From positions 1 to 27,012 of the forward strand of contig MLAK01001211.1 of assembly GCA_001839685.1 (NCBI GenBank): DNA of 27,012 nt. The letters run 5' to 3'. A program made the translations under genes and the position numbers. Shown one piece after another: positions 9,101 to 17,623 of this stretch. Numbering within the stretch: position 1 is the first letter of the stretch; each line of letters starts with the position of its first letter. The notes under the pieces were generated by a model. The model saw only the letters and a program-made list of their open reading frames with translations, did not search any database and was not told the DNA's origin. The DNA is from Tritrichomonas foetus (Eukaryota; Parabasalia; Tritrichomonadida; Tritrichomonadidae).

Positions 9101-9694
9101 TCATTGTTCGTCCTCTGGTGGAGGTGGAACAAGGGCCGAGATAACGAAGGACTGGCGTCTAACAGTGTCCTCTGTTGTCTCCTTGGCAACTCCGGATTTC
9201 AGTGTCTGCTGGATAATCTCGTTAACATCGATAATTAATGATTGGAGAGATTCTGCTGGAGCTGATAAATCTTCTGTCTTAAGGCAAGATTCGGTTACTG
9301 CAAATAAATTCTGTTGAATCAATTCAATAGCTTTGAGGGCTGCTGCACCTGATGCACCACTTGAAATTGGTGGCTGGGAATCCGGCTGGCTAAGTGTTTG
9401 TTCAATGAGGCTATTAACTTCTGATGATTCGCTTGAGGAAACTAATAATTTACTCTTTTGTGAGCCAAGCTTTTGCTTAAGTTGGGACCTTTGAATTTCA
9501 ACTGCGAGAAGTTCTGAGCTTGTTTTTGCAACATCCAACAATATTTGTCGTTGTTTTTGAATCAGTGCATCTTGGATAGCGATTAACTGTTTGATATGTG
9601 CATTTTCTTCGCGTGCCATTGTCTCTGTCTCTTTTATTTGGGCAATAGCAGCATTAATTCCTGCCATTGGGTCTTGTGTAGCTGCTCCTTTCAT
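9101..9694 (-). CDS. Small coiled-coil protein of unknown function
   Basis: This 197-residue protein is not recognised. Residues about 12-80 are rich in Ala, Gln, Glu, Lys, Ile and Leu in heptad-like spacing and predict a coiled coil. A Ser/Pro/Gln/Gly-rich linker (about 85-115) follows, then a second helical segment (about 117-160) and a tail ending in VPPPPEDEQ. There is no signal peptide or membrane span. The open frame continues 13 codons upstream to a TTG, but no in-frame ATG exists before a stop codon. I therefore place the start at the ATG at 9694. A TCATT initiator eight bases upstream supports this. A role as a cytoskeletal or vesicle adaptor would be a guess. Confidence 0.75.
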   Translation of the reverse strand: MKGAATQDPMAGINAAIAQIKETETMAREENAHIKQLIAIQDALIQKQRQILLDVAKTSSELLAVEIQRSQLKQKLGSQKSKLLVSSSESSEVNSLIEQTLSQPDSQPPISSGASGAAALKAIELIQQNLFAVTESCLKTEDLSAPAESLQSLIIDVNEIIQQTLKSGVAKETTEDTVRRQSFVISALVPPPPEDEQ

Positions 9695-9699
9695 ATTAG

Positions 9700-9704
9700 A
9701 ATGA
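9700..9704 (-). promoter_or_regulatory. Candidate initiator TCATT of coiled-coil gene
   Basis: Minus-strand TCATT with its A eight bases before the ATG at 9694. It helps decide between that ATG and the longer non-ATG open frame. Confidence 0.5.
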
Positions 9705-10130
9705 CGATAAGCGGTTAGATGATGAATTAACAAACGGCAACATTTGATCGTTTTCCTCTGAAAAATTCAAATTTCATCAGAGTTTTTTCCATTCTGATGA
9801 TTTTAGCATCCCTAATTTTGGATCGATACGACCAAATCATTATATTCATGATTTTCTATTAGAACTTGTCTTTTTTATATTGATAAATTCATATTTATGT
9901 GAAAATGATGCGAAATTATTCGATTGAACTAATAATCCTATATTCTATGCGGATATATTAATGGTGATGTATAAAAAAACAAAACGTATAAAGAGAATAA
10001 AAAGATAAGAAGAATAAAAAGGAAAGACGAATAACAAAAAGAAAATAGGAATTATCTAAATCGGCTTATTTTAAAAATCATTAAGTAATCAATCGATTCT
10101 ATAACTATTAATAAAATAATCATAATTCAA
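9705..10130. other. Intergenic spacer
   Basis: About 426 AT-rich bases with an A/G-rich stretch near 9975-10045 (repeated AAAAAGA-like words). No gene seen. Confidence 0.5.
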
Positions 10131-11318
10131 TTATAGATTCTCGCGTAGTGCTGATAAAGCAAATTCTTTCTGTAATTGATGATAAATTGGCTTAATATCA
10201 AATTTAGTTTCGAGTAACTTTTCAGGGAATTTCCACTCTGGCATTTCAATTTCATCTTTTATCTTTCTGGACTGTTTAGCTGACCTTCTTTTTGGAGATT
10301 GATATGAATCATCTGAATCAGAATTATTATCATCGAATTTTTGTTTTCTCTGTGACTTCCTCTTTTTATTGCCATATTGATCAGAGTCAGAATCGGAATT
10401 TGAATCATAATTTTGGGATCGTTTATTTTTTTGGCTTCCTTTCTTACTACTCTTCTTTCTATTATTTTCATCATCGGATGACGAATCTGGATTTATTTTG
10501 CCTTTCTTTGAAGATTTTCTATATCTATTGTTTTCCTCACTCGAGTCTGATGAATTATCTCTGTTTGATTTTTTAGGACTGAATTTAGAAGATTTCTTGT
10601 ATTTTTGGTCATCTGAATCTTCATCATCATCACTTTCATCATATTTATTGGAATTTCTCTGTTGCATTTTAGGTGAGCTTTTTGGTGGAATTTCATCTTC
10701 AGATGAAGATTCTACATACTTCTTTGATTTTTTGGCCTTTCGTGGTGGTTCTTCATCGCTATCATCTTCATACCTTGCCTTTTTGTTCGATGATTTTCGC
10801 GGCCTTTCTTCTGAATCGTCAGAGCTGTCGGTGAAATGATTACTTTTCTTAAGTTGCTGTTTTGGTCGAGATTCTTCTTCTGATGATTCATTGAATTTTT
10901 GCTTTTTACTGCTTCTTTTTGGCCTTTCGTCGTCTTCATCGTCGTCATCGGAATAATCGTTCTGTCTCTTTGCTGATTTTTTCTGTTGTTTCCTATCGTT
11001 ATTGCTTGATTTACGTGGTCTTTCATCATCTGATTCAATATTTTGTCGCGACTTTTTATTTGATGATCTTCTTGGGGGCTCTTCTTCGTCTGAATCTTCT
11101 GAATAATCCTTCAGCGTCTTCTTTGTCTTTCCTTTACGCGGGTATTTTTGTTGTTTATCATCGAAATTTCCTTCGTCTGAATCAGCGAATATATTTTTTG
11201 ATTTTTTCGAACTTCGTTTTTTTGGAGGAGGATCTGATGATTCTTCATCTGATGAGCCAAAGTTTTGGTATGCTGGCTTCTTACCTTTTCTTGGATAGTC
11301 GTTACTTGAATCACTCAT
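10131..11318 (-). CDS. Highly charged, disordered Ser/Lys/Asp-rich protein
   Basis: This 395-residue protein is built almost wholly of alternating acidic-serine blocks (SDDE, SSDEE, DSDSD) and basic blocks (KKSKK, RKSSKK, PRKGKK), with many casein-kinase-2-type Ser-Asp/Glu sites. The blocks recur roughly every 20-30 residues, as PPRKSSKK plus SDDED variants. Such composition is seen in Nopp140-like nucleolar proteins and SR-like or chromatin factors, and nuclear localisation is likely from the basic clusters. No specific family can be named. The last 40 residues (from EMPEWKFPEKLL) differ. They are ordered-looking and may be a helical binding module, so they are the best handle for homology. 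The start is the first ATG. No TCAYW initiator is seen near it. It is divergent with the ankyrin gene at 11527, sharing a 208-base intergenic region. Confidence 0.75.
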   Translation of the reverse strand: MSDSSNDYPRKGKKPAYQNFGSSDEESSDPPPKKRSSKKSKNIFADSDEGNFDDKQQKYPRKGKTKKTLKDYSEDSDEEEPPRRSSNKKSRQNIESDDERPRKSSNNDRKQQKKSAKRQNDYSDDDDEDDERPKRSSKKQKFNESSEEESRPKQQLKKSNHFTDSSDDSEERPRKSSNKKARYEDDSDEEPPRKAKKSKKYVESSSEDEIPPKSSPKMQQRNSNKYDESDDDEDSDDQKYKKSSKFSPKKSNRDNSSDSSEENNRYRKSSKKGKINPDSSSDDENNRKKSSKKGSQKNKRSQNYDSNSDSDSDQYGNKKRKSQRKQKFDDNNSDSDDSYQSPKRRSAKQSRKIKDEIEMPEWKFPEKLLETKFDIKPIYHQLQKEFALSALRENL

Positions 11319-11526
11319 GTAAATAATTATCTTATGTTAAATATTTCCATAGAAAAAAATATAAACTATTCAAACTATTCAAATTTTCGGAAATTTTTGA
11401 AACGTAACACAAAACCAATATTTTAACCTTAACTTTGACCAAGATTTCTGATTTGATTTTCATGAAAAATTCCTCACAATTGTGGCAAAAGAATTTCACC
11501 TATAACCGGATATCAAGGCTAAATTA
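11319..11526. promoter_or_regulatory. Divergent promoter region
   Basis: 208 bases separate the starts of the charged protein (minus strand) and the ankyrin protein (plus strand). The region must hold both promoters. The plus side has TTTCACC (TCACC, one base off TCAYW) 30 bases before the ATG. No convincing initiator is visible on the minus side. Confidence 0.45.
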
Positions 11527-14500
11527 ATGACTGATGTGGTTTTCAATCAACTCGTTGAAATTCTGCAAGTAAATGACCAAGTCTTTGTTAAAAGGGGTCT
11601 AAACCGATACTTATCCAAATATTTTTCATTTGACAACATTCGAAATTCCGGCGGCGATACACTCATTCATTATTGGTTTCGAAATCCAGATATTTTCCCG
11701 AGAAAGAACTTTTCTTTACTTCTAGATTGCTTTTTTCAATGTGACCATCTCAATTACGGAAATGAAACGCCAATTCATATATTGTTGAATCGCAAAACAG
11801 GAAGTGAAAACTTTATAGAACTTTTTAAAAAGGGATTTTGTTTATTCAAGAGCTATGATGATATCTATTCAATTATAGACTTAGTTATTGCAACAGATAA
11901 TTTTGTCATTTTTGAATTTTTAATTTCACTTAGTTTAGAAAATGCTTTAATGAATAGGAAATTTCCTCATATTGTTGCAATGATTTTTAGATTTGAATCC
12001 ATTAAAATTCTCAAACAAATTATTATTCATCAAACTTTTCGAGAACGACTCATTCAACTTTTGAATTGTATTGATGAACCCAAAAACAAACATGAAGAAG
12101 AAATGAAAGATCAAATTTACCAAGCAATTAATTTCTCACAACGAACTATTTTTAAATTTTTATTCAAAAATTTAACAAATTTTAATTTTATCACAATTCA
12201 AATGTTGTATCAATGCCAGCAAAGTGGATTTTGTTTTTTCTTATCAAAAAGACTCAACAATCAAAATGATTTGAAAAATATTGATAAGACTATTGAAAAA
12301 AACAATATTAAAGTTCTTCCAAGTATCAAAAATTTTTTAATTGATTTATCTGATGATGTTTATAAAAGTCGTGAACTTGTTCATGATTTAATTTTAAAAC
12401 AAGATTTGCAAACTTTGAAGCTAATATCACCAATAATGCTAGATGGACTTAATTATAGAGAAAATACCCCTTTATTGGTAGCTTTAAAACAATATAATAA
12501 TGCAAAAGAAAAGAAAGACTTCGAAAAATGTCAAAAGTATAAAGAAATAATTTTTTATTTACTTGATTCAAAAATGTGCAATCCTTATTATCTTGGTTGT
12601 AAAACAACGCCTTTGCATCTTGCAGCATTAGGAAACACTGAAATTTTGGAAAAAATTCTTTCAATTAAACATTTTAAAATTAAGGTCAATATTAATGTTG
12701 ATGTATTAGATAGGAAAGGAAATACACCTTTAATAAATTTATTCGAATCTCATAGCAATTATAATTTTAATGTAGATTGTGTAAATTTACTGATAAAATA
12801 TGGGGCCAATGTATCTGCAAAGTCACAAGCTGATGGATCGAGTATTTTAAGTTGGGCGATAAAAAAGAAAATGGATATAGAATTTGTAACCAAACTAATC
12901 AATGAGAACTTAATACCTTTAAATCAAAGAGAAAATCAAAATGGGAATGATAACAATAAAAATAAAAACTGTTATAAAACCAAAATTACGAGTGATGAAA
13001 GTAGAATTCTGGAAAATGCAATAAAAATTAAAGTTGATATGAATATAATTGATTTATTAATAGAAAAATTTGGTGTTAAGCCTTTAGAAGGGAAAAACAT
13101 TTTCTCAAATAAAGAATTTAAAACACAAGCTGTTCTTTTGAGAATCATCCATCAATTAAATGCAATGTCAAATGATTACTTTTTTGAATGTATCGAAAAA
13201 GCAATACAAAATACAAATTATTTTTCCGTCGAATTAATTTTAAATGAAAAAAAATTATATTCACATATTTATAAAAATCAGACTATTTTGTTTCTTTTTG
13301 CTGGAAATTCACTAAGTATTGATTCATATTCACCTTTAAATAATATAATCAATAAAATGCTGGAACAAAAGAATTATTCCACTTTTTTGCATCAAAATGA
13401 ATACAAGCAAAATTTAATTCATATTGCATTAAAATGTAATAACAAAAGTTTCTTATCATATATTCTAAATGATCTTAATACTTCAAAATCATTGCAAATT
13501 CACTATCCTTATAAAGAAAAATATAAAGAGATTTTGTATAAATTATTCAGACAAAAAGATTTTGCTGGTTTTAATCCAATTGAATATGCAATTTCACGTA
13601 ATATTAAATTTGATAAAACTGAATATAATTTATTAGATTTATCTCTGTTTCCCATTTTTACCAATGACCATTGCGATGTTGAAGAACTAAAAAGTTTCCT
13701 TGAAAAAGTAAAAAATCCAAATATTAACGATCCTTTAACAAATTGTCCCCTTTTGTTACATTTCATCAACAATGATAAATTCGATGAAAAAGAAATTTTA
13801 CAAATTTTAAATATTTTTGATTTTTTTCATTGTGATTTTTCTGTAAAAGATTCCAAAAATAACCATGCATTCAAAATTTTTGCGAAAAAGAACTTCAAAG
13901 ATGCTTTAATTTTTATTCTTAATCATGGAGGTGCTATTTCTAGTCAATTATATCATGAAAACCGTGAAATTTATAATAATAATAATTTTAACATAGAAGA
14001 ATTCTCAAATTTATTTACCGACTCATCATTTTTCCTTCATTTTGAAGAATTAGTAAATTGTATTAATAAATTAGAGAGTCTTTTCACTGACAATCTTTTA
14101 CCAGCTGAAGAGAATATTCCAAATAAAAATGATTTCATTGCATACATCTTAGCCCCTTTAATTCCATATGTTCGTTCGTACAAAACGTTCTTGAAGCACT
14201 ATTGTGTTCAATTAAATCACTATTCATTCACATTATCACCAACTTCACCATTTTATAAAGTTTTTGAAGCTGCTCTACCTTTTATTAAATCATTAATCAG
14301 TAAAGCACTTTTAAAGCGTCAGAAAATAGAAGATAAGTATTGTAGTCTTTGCAATCAGTTTGGTACACATAAAATTTTCAATCGATTGAGTGAAATAGAA
14401 AGAACATTTCTTTCTATGGTTGATTTGTTAAAAAAAATTAGCGATCGTCATCCAAATAACGAATTTAAACAACAATTTATTCACTTGTTGAAGAAATGGG

Positions 14501-15111
14501 AAAGAATTAATGATTATCTAGGGAATACTGTCTTGACTAATTATGAATTTCAAAAGAAGTTTATTTCTAAATATGATAAGTACTATTTTAGTGATTATTA
14601 TATCAGTAAAAAAATTCATTCCCCACAGCGAATGTGTGATATTAAAATCATCGAAGAAAAAATGATTTTTAATGTCAAAAATTTCACTGGATCACTTTAT
14701 TTGCTTTTATTGAATAGAAAATATTTAATTCTGATTGAATATACATGCTCACAGATTGTGTTTTTATTTGAAGAAGATATTCATAAAGCCTTTATTTCTG
14801 AAATTGCTCCAGATGAATATATCATGTATACAACGCTGGGATGGATTAAGTTTTCCGAAACTGGGACTTTAAAATATTTAAATAATGTTAAGAAAGCAAT
14901 CTCAAAAATCGAAAAATTAAATGAAATCGAGGTTAGTGATAGTAAATATAAAGATGTGACAGTGAATACTTATTATGTTAAAGAAAATACCAGTAAAGTT
15001 AATACAAGAACTGATCAATGCACAGGAAAATACCAAGAAATAGAAAACCATATTAAAACACTAATTGGTCCACTTCAAAGAGATAATCTCATCCGAATGG
15101 TTATTGAATGA
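11527..15111 (+). CDS. Ankyrin-repeat protein with candidate DH/PH (RhoGEF-like) C-terminus
   Basis: This 1194-residue protein has degenerate and better ankyrin repeats spread over about residues 40-830. The clearest are GNETPIHILL (about 77), ENTPLLVAL (about 311), TTPLHLAALGNTEILEKIL (about 359), GNTPLINLF (about 397) and GSSILSWAI (about 436). The C-terminal third is different. Residues about 855-1010 are helical, with APLIPYVRSYKTFLKHY followed by SPFYKVFEAA and later LLKKISDRHPNN...LLKKWERINDYLG. This resembles the order of helices in Dbl-homology domains (shared-spacing 'Y...YC.N...', 'LLK.....HP', 'I...IN'). Residues about 1035-1150 look like a pleckstrin-homology beta fold, with LYLLLLNRKYLILIEY. 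If so, this would be a guanine-nucleotide exchange factor for Rho-type GTPases. That reading is by pattern only. The ATG at 11527 is the first in frame; one uninterrupted frame, no intron needed. Confidence 0.85.
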   Translation: MTDVVFNQLVEILQVNDQVFVKRGLNRYLSKYFSFDNIRNSGGDTLIHYWFRNPDIFPRKNFSLLLDCFFQCDHLNYGNETPIHILLNRKTGSENFIELFKKGFCLFKSYDDIYSIIDLVIATDNFVIFEFLISLSLENALMNRKFPHIVAMIFRFESIKILKQIIIHQTFRERLIQLLNCIDEPKNKHEEEMKDQIYQAINFSQRTIFKFLFKNLTNFNFITIQMLYQCQQSGFCFFLSKRLNNQNDLKNIDKTIEKNNIKVLPSIKNFLIDLSDDVYKSRELVHDLILKQDLQTLKLISPIMLDGLNYRENTPLLVALKQYNNAKEKKDFEKCQKYKEIIFYLLDSKMCNPYYLGCKTTPLHLAALGNTEILEKILSIKHFKIKVNINVDVLDRKGNTPLINLFESHSNYNFNVDCVNLLIKYGANVSAKSQADGSSILSWAIKKKMDIEFVTKLINENLIPLNQRENQNGNDNNKNKNCYKTKITSDESRILENAIKIKVDMNIIDLLIEKFGVKPLEGKNIFSNKEFKTQAVLLRIIHQLNAMSNDYFFECIEKAIQNTNYFSVELILNEKKLYSHIYKNQTILFLFAGNSLSIDSYSPLNNIINKMLEQKNYSTFLHQNEYKQNLIHIALKCNNKSFLSYILNDLNTSKSLQIHYPYKEKYKEILYKLFRQKDFAGFNPIEYAISRNIKFDKTEYNLLDLSLFPIFTNDHCDVEELKSFLEKVKNPNINDPLTNCPLLLHFINNDKFDEKEILQILNIFDFFHCDFSVKDSKNNHAFKIFAKKNFKDALIFILNHGGAISSQLYHENREIYNNNNFNIEEFSNLFTDSSFFLHFEELVNCINKLESLFTDNLLPAEENIPNKNDFIAYILAPLIPYVRSYKTFLKHYCVQLNHYSFTLSPTSPFYKVFEAALPFIKSLISKALLKRQKIEDKYCSLCNQFGTHKIFNRLSEIERTFLSMVDLLKKISDRHPNNEFKQQFIHLLKKWERINDYLGNTVLTNYEFQKKFISKYDKYYFSDYYISKKIHSPQRMCDIKIIEEKMIFNVKNFTGSLYLLLLNRKYLILIEYTCSQIVFLFEEDIHKAFISEIAPDEYIMYTTLGWIKFSETGTLKYLNNVKKAISKIEKLNEIEVSDSKYKDVTVNTYYVKENTSKVNTRTDQCTGKYQEIENHIKTLIGPLQRDNLIRMVIE

Positions 15112-15388
15112 AAGGACTTAATCATGTGATTCAATAAATGTTTGAATTTTCGGATCCATATTTTGTTTTTTAATCTTTGTTTTAAAACGGAAGTTTATTA
15201 CATACATTTTGTATCATTCCAATCAATTTTTTTCATGATATATCTTATAATTCTGTGATCAATTACAAGGTTGGTGAATCAAATTTCAACAATAAAAATA
15301 ACAATAACATAGAAATAAATAAATAAAGCTAGATTTAATACACAGAAAACAATCATTTATTAAAGAAAAATATAATCTTATGGAATTT
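15112..15388. other. Convergent intergenic spacer
   Basis: 277 AT-rich bases between the 3' ends of the two ankyrin genes. No gene or notable structure seen. Confidence 0.5.
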
Positions 15389-17249
15389 TCATGCCATATA
15401 TTTCATGATACAGTTTTTCATTGCTTCATAAAAATCAATAAAGTTTTTCCTTTGTTCATCTAGCTGCATTTTCGTTTTTGAAACAACAGTCATCTTTGGA
15501 TTGTTTGCTTCTTTAATCATAGACATTACATGCGAATTAAAACCAATTCTGTCGATCATACTATTCGGCGATTTATCATTAACTTCATTAATTGTTCTCA
15601 GATACTCATTCATTACGTTCAAAAATCCATCGATGATAGCAATAGAATTCGAATGGAAATCATTTAAAGCAAGATATACAATTTCCATTTTCAATTTCAA
15701 TTTTGAATAAAGCTGATTCAAATATAGAAGTGGAGCTCTTTTGCTTTGATTGTCTTGGCTATAGTCAAGATCAGGAATATCAGTTAATGGTTCGAATACC
15801 TCTTCTTGAATTCGATCCAATCCACTCAGTTGTAATCTAAGTTCTGAAATGCATTTCTGAGCAAATGGCTTTACAACAGAGAAACTTGAATTGTTTGAAT
15901 TTACTCTTTTTTCTAAATTTCGAATTGTATCCATGTATAATTTTTTCCATTCATCTTCATCATCATAAAACACTTGCTCTAAACCGTTCTGATCATCTTT
16001 CACGAGTAATTGAAATTGATAATCGAGAATCTTCTGTCTATCATTAGAAACCGGTTCAGCAATGTTTTTAATCATTGTAACAATTTGTGCACAAAGTAGA
16101 TAATGATGCCTTATATTATTAACGATTGGTGCTATTTCAGATGACTTGAAATCATCAATGAGTTTCATTTTATTAATAATGCTATCATTTTCTTTTATAA
16201 AAATTTCTATTTGTGGATGTAAATTTGTCAATTTTTCTTCAAGTACGTGATCTTTAACGATCTTGGTTCTGAAATATCGATCAAGTTGATTTTTGATATT
16301 TTGACGGAGTTTTCCTTTATCAACAAGATCGACATCAGCGCCACATGTAATAAGGGTAGACACTGTTCTTCCATCTTTTTTGGCAATTGCCACATCCAAA
16401 GGTGTAATCTTAACATCTTTCAAATTGACATTGCGAGAAGAGTGACCATTTTGGCTTGTTATTGTGCTGCATGAACTTGCCGGAATTGGCGCGTTGGGAT
16501 CAGCACCACGTGACAAAAGATATGAAGTAATTTCAAAATATCGATTTTCGATTGATCCCAAAATTGGAGGCAAAGATGGCGGGAAGAGGATCATTGGTGA
16601 TGATGAATTTTCAACCAAATATTTCACAAATTCGAGGTTTCCATAACAGGCTGCATAATAAAGGAGAATTTGATAAAAAAGAAAAAATAAACCCCATAAA
16701 ATAAAAAAGTAAATTTCAATTGGTGCCGATAAATCCGCGCCATATTCAACAAGAAGTTTAGCATAATCTAATAAATTATGTTTCAAGCAAAGAATCAGCG
16801 GCGTTTGCTGTGAGTGGGCAATTTCGTTTGGATCTGCTCCATTTTGAAGCAAAAGCTCAAGACTTCCCTTTTGGTGCTTGATAATTGCTGAATGAATTAA
16901 ATATTTTTTCGAACATCCTTTTTCTAGAAGAAACTGTAAAGAGTCAAGCTTTCCCGATTCCACGCAAAGTCGAGCAAGTGTTTGATAAATTGAAAAAAAT
17001 AAACTTTGTTAATAAATAAAATTGAACATTATTAAAATATGAAAGCGAACGACATAAACAATCAAGAAAACTCGTTTTTCTGTATCGTGGCTTTTTTCGA
17101 TGTAGTCTTTAATACTATCTAAGTCGATAGAAAGAGAAATCGATCGCGACATGTGAAAAGATAATTTCGATTTCTTCCGTTAAATCTGGAAATTGTGTTG
17201 AAATGTTATCTAAAAAATATAAAGACGAATTCAATGTATATTTGTCCAT
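15389..17249 (-). CDS. Ankyrin-repeat protein with interrupted N-terminus (candidate intron)
   Basis: The open frame from 16963 down encodes 524 residues with ankyrin repeats (SGKLDSLQFLLEKGC, KGSLELLLQNGADPNEI, TPLILCLKHNLLDYAKLLVEYGADL, YYAACYGNLEFVKYLVE, GADPNAP, TPLDVAIAKKDGRTVSTLI), then about 300 helical residues of unknown fold. It has no ATG start: the frame begins mid-repeat after an in-frame TAA near 17018. A good N-terminus lies upstream in another frame, from the ATG at 17249 (MDKYTLNSSLYFLDN), with a TCATT initiator 16 bases before it. Removing 17004-17115 (112 bases, GTATTA...TTAACAAAG on the minus strand) joins both frames exactly and gives 582 residues. The alternative is a one-base frameshift near 17150 plus a separate insertion, meaning a decaying gene. 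A hydrophobic T-rich intrusion also splits one repeat at about 16669-16710. Confidence 0.65.
17004..17115 (-). other. Candidate spliceosomal intron in ankyrin gene
   Basis: On the minus strand the segment starts GTATTA and ends TTATTAACAAAG. Published Trichomonas introns use GTAYGT and a fused branch/3' motif near ACTAACACACAG, so both ends are similar but imperfect. Its length of 112 (1 mod 3) is exactly what is needed to join the MDKYTLNSS frame to the ankyrin frame and to remove the in-frame TAA. Against it, the first 75 bases are less AT-rich than expected for an intron and read as a plausible peptide (DLDSIKDYIEKSHDTEKR) in the ankyrin frame. Confidence 0.35.
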
Positions 17250-17262
17250 TCTGTTTTTCGGT

Positions 17263-17267
17263 AATGA
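17263..17267 (-). promoter_or_regulatory. Candidate initiator TCATT of ankyrin gene
   Basis: Minus-strand TTTCATTACC, with the A 16 bases before the ATG at 17249. It matches TCAYW and supports that ATG as the true start. A second match, TCACA, abuts the ATG at 17152. Confidence 0.45.
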
Positions 17268-17623
17268 AATTTACATTTTCGAAATGAATGAAAGAAAACT
17301 AATGAACTAGAGTTAATTCTGTATATCTTAAATTAATTATGCAATATTTTTCATTAATTCCATCAGATTTTGTGGAATTCATAATTGATGAATTTGATAT
17401 TTGTTTACATATATATAAAAACACATACATTTAAACAGATTATTGTTAAATTATTCTGTGTTATTTTCTTAGATAATATGTTTATACAAAATAATAGATG
17501 TAATAATTTAATATAAAAGTCATGCAATTTTCACATGTGTCCTCTAATTTACTCATCTTCATCAATAAAATGAATCCAAAATATATAAATAAAAAGGAAT
17601 GATGTATCCAAAATATATAAGGC
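17268..17623. other. Intergenic spacer
   Basis: About 356 AT-rich bases between the ankyrin gene start and the CAMK-like gene stop. ATATATAA-type words recur near 17409-17418 and 17581-17620. No gene seen. Confidence 0.5.

Noticed and set aside
9695..9775. Possible 3' splice site (TTTTTCAG) extending the coiled-coil protein upstream
   Set aside because: There is no trichomonad branch/3' motif or matching 5' site, and the ATG at 9694 already has a well-placed TCATT initiator.
10259..11326. Several open frames on both strands within the charged-protein gene
   Set aside because: They arise from the repetitive Ser/Lys/Asp codons of the minus-strand gene read in other frames. Their compositions are skewed and they lack promoters.
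15780..15815. GGTTCGAATACC, resembling a tRNA B box
   Set aside because: It lies within the ankyrin coding sequence, and no A box or cloverleaf could be found around it.
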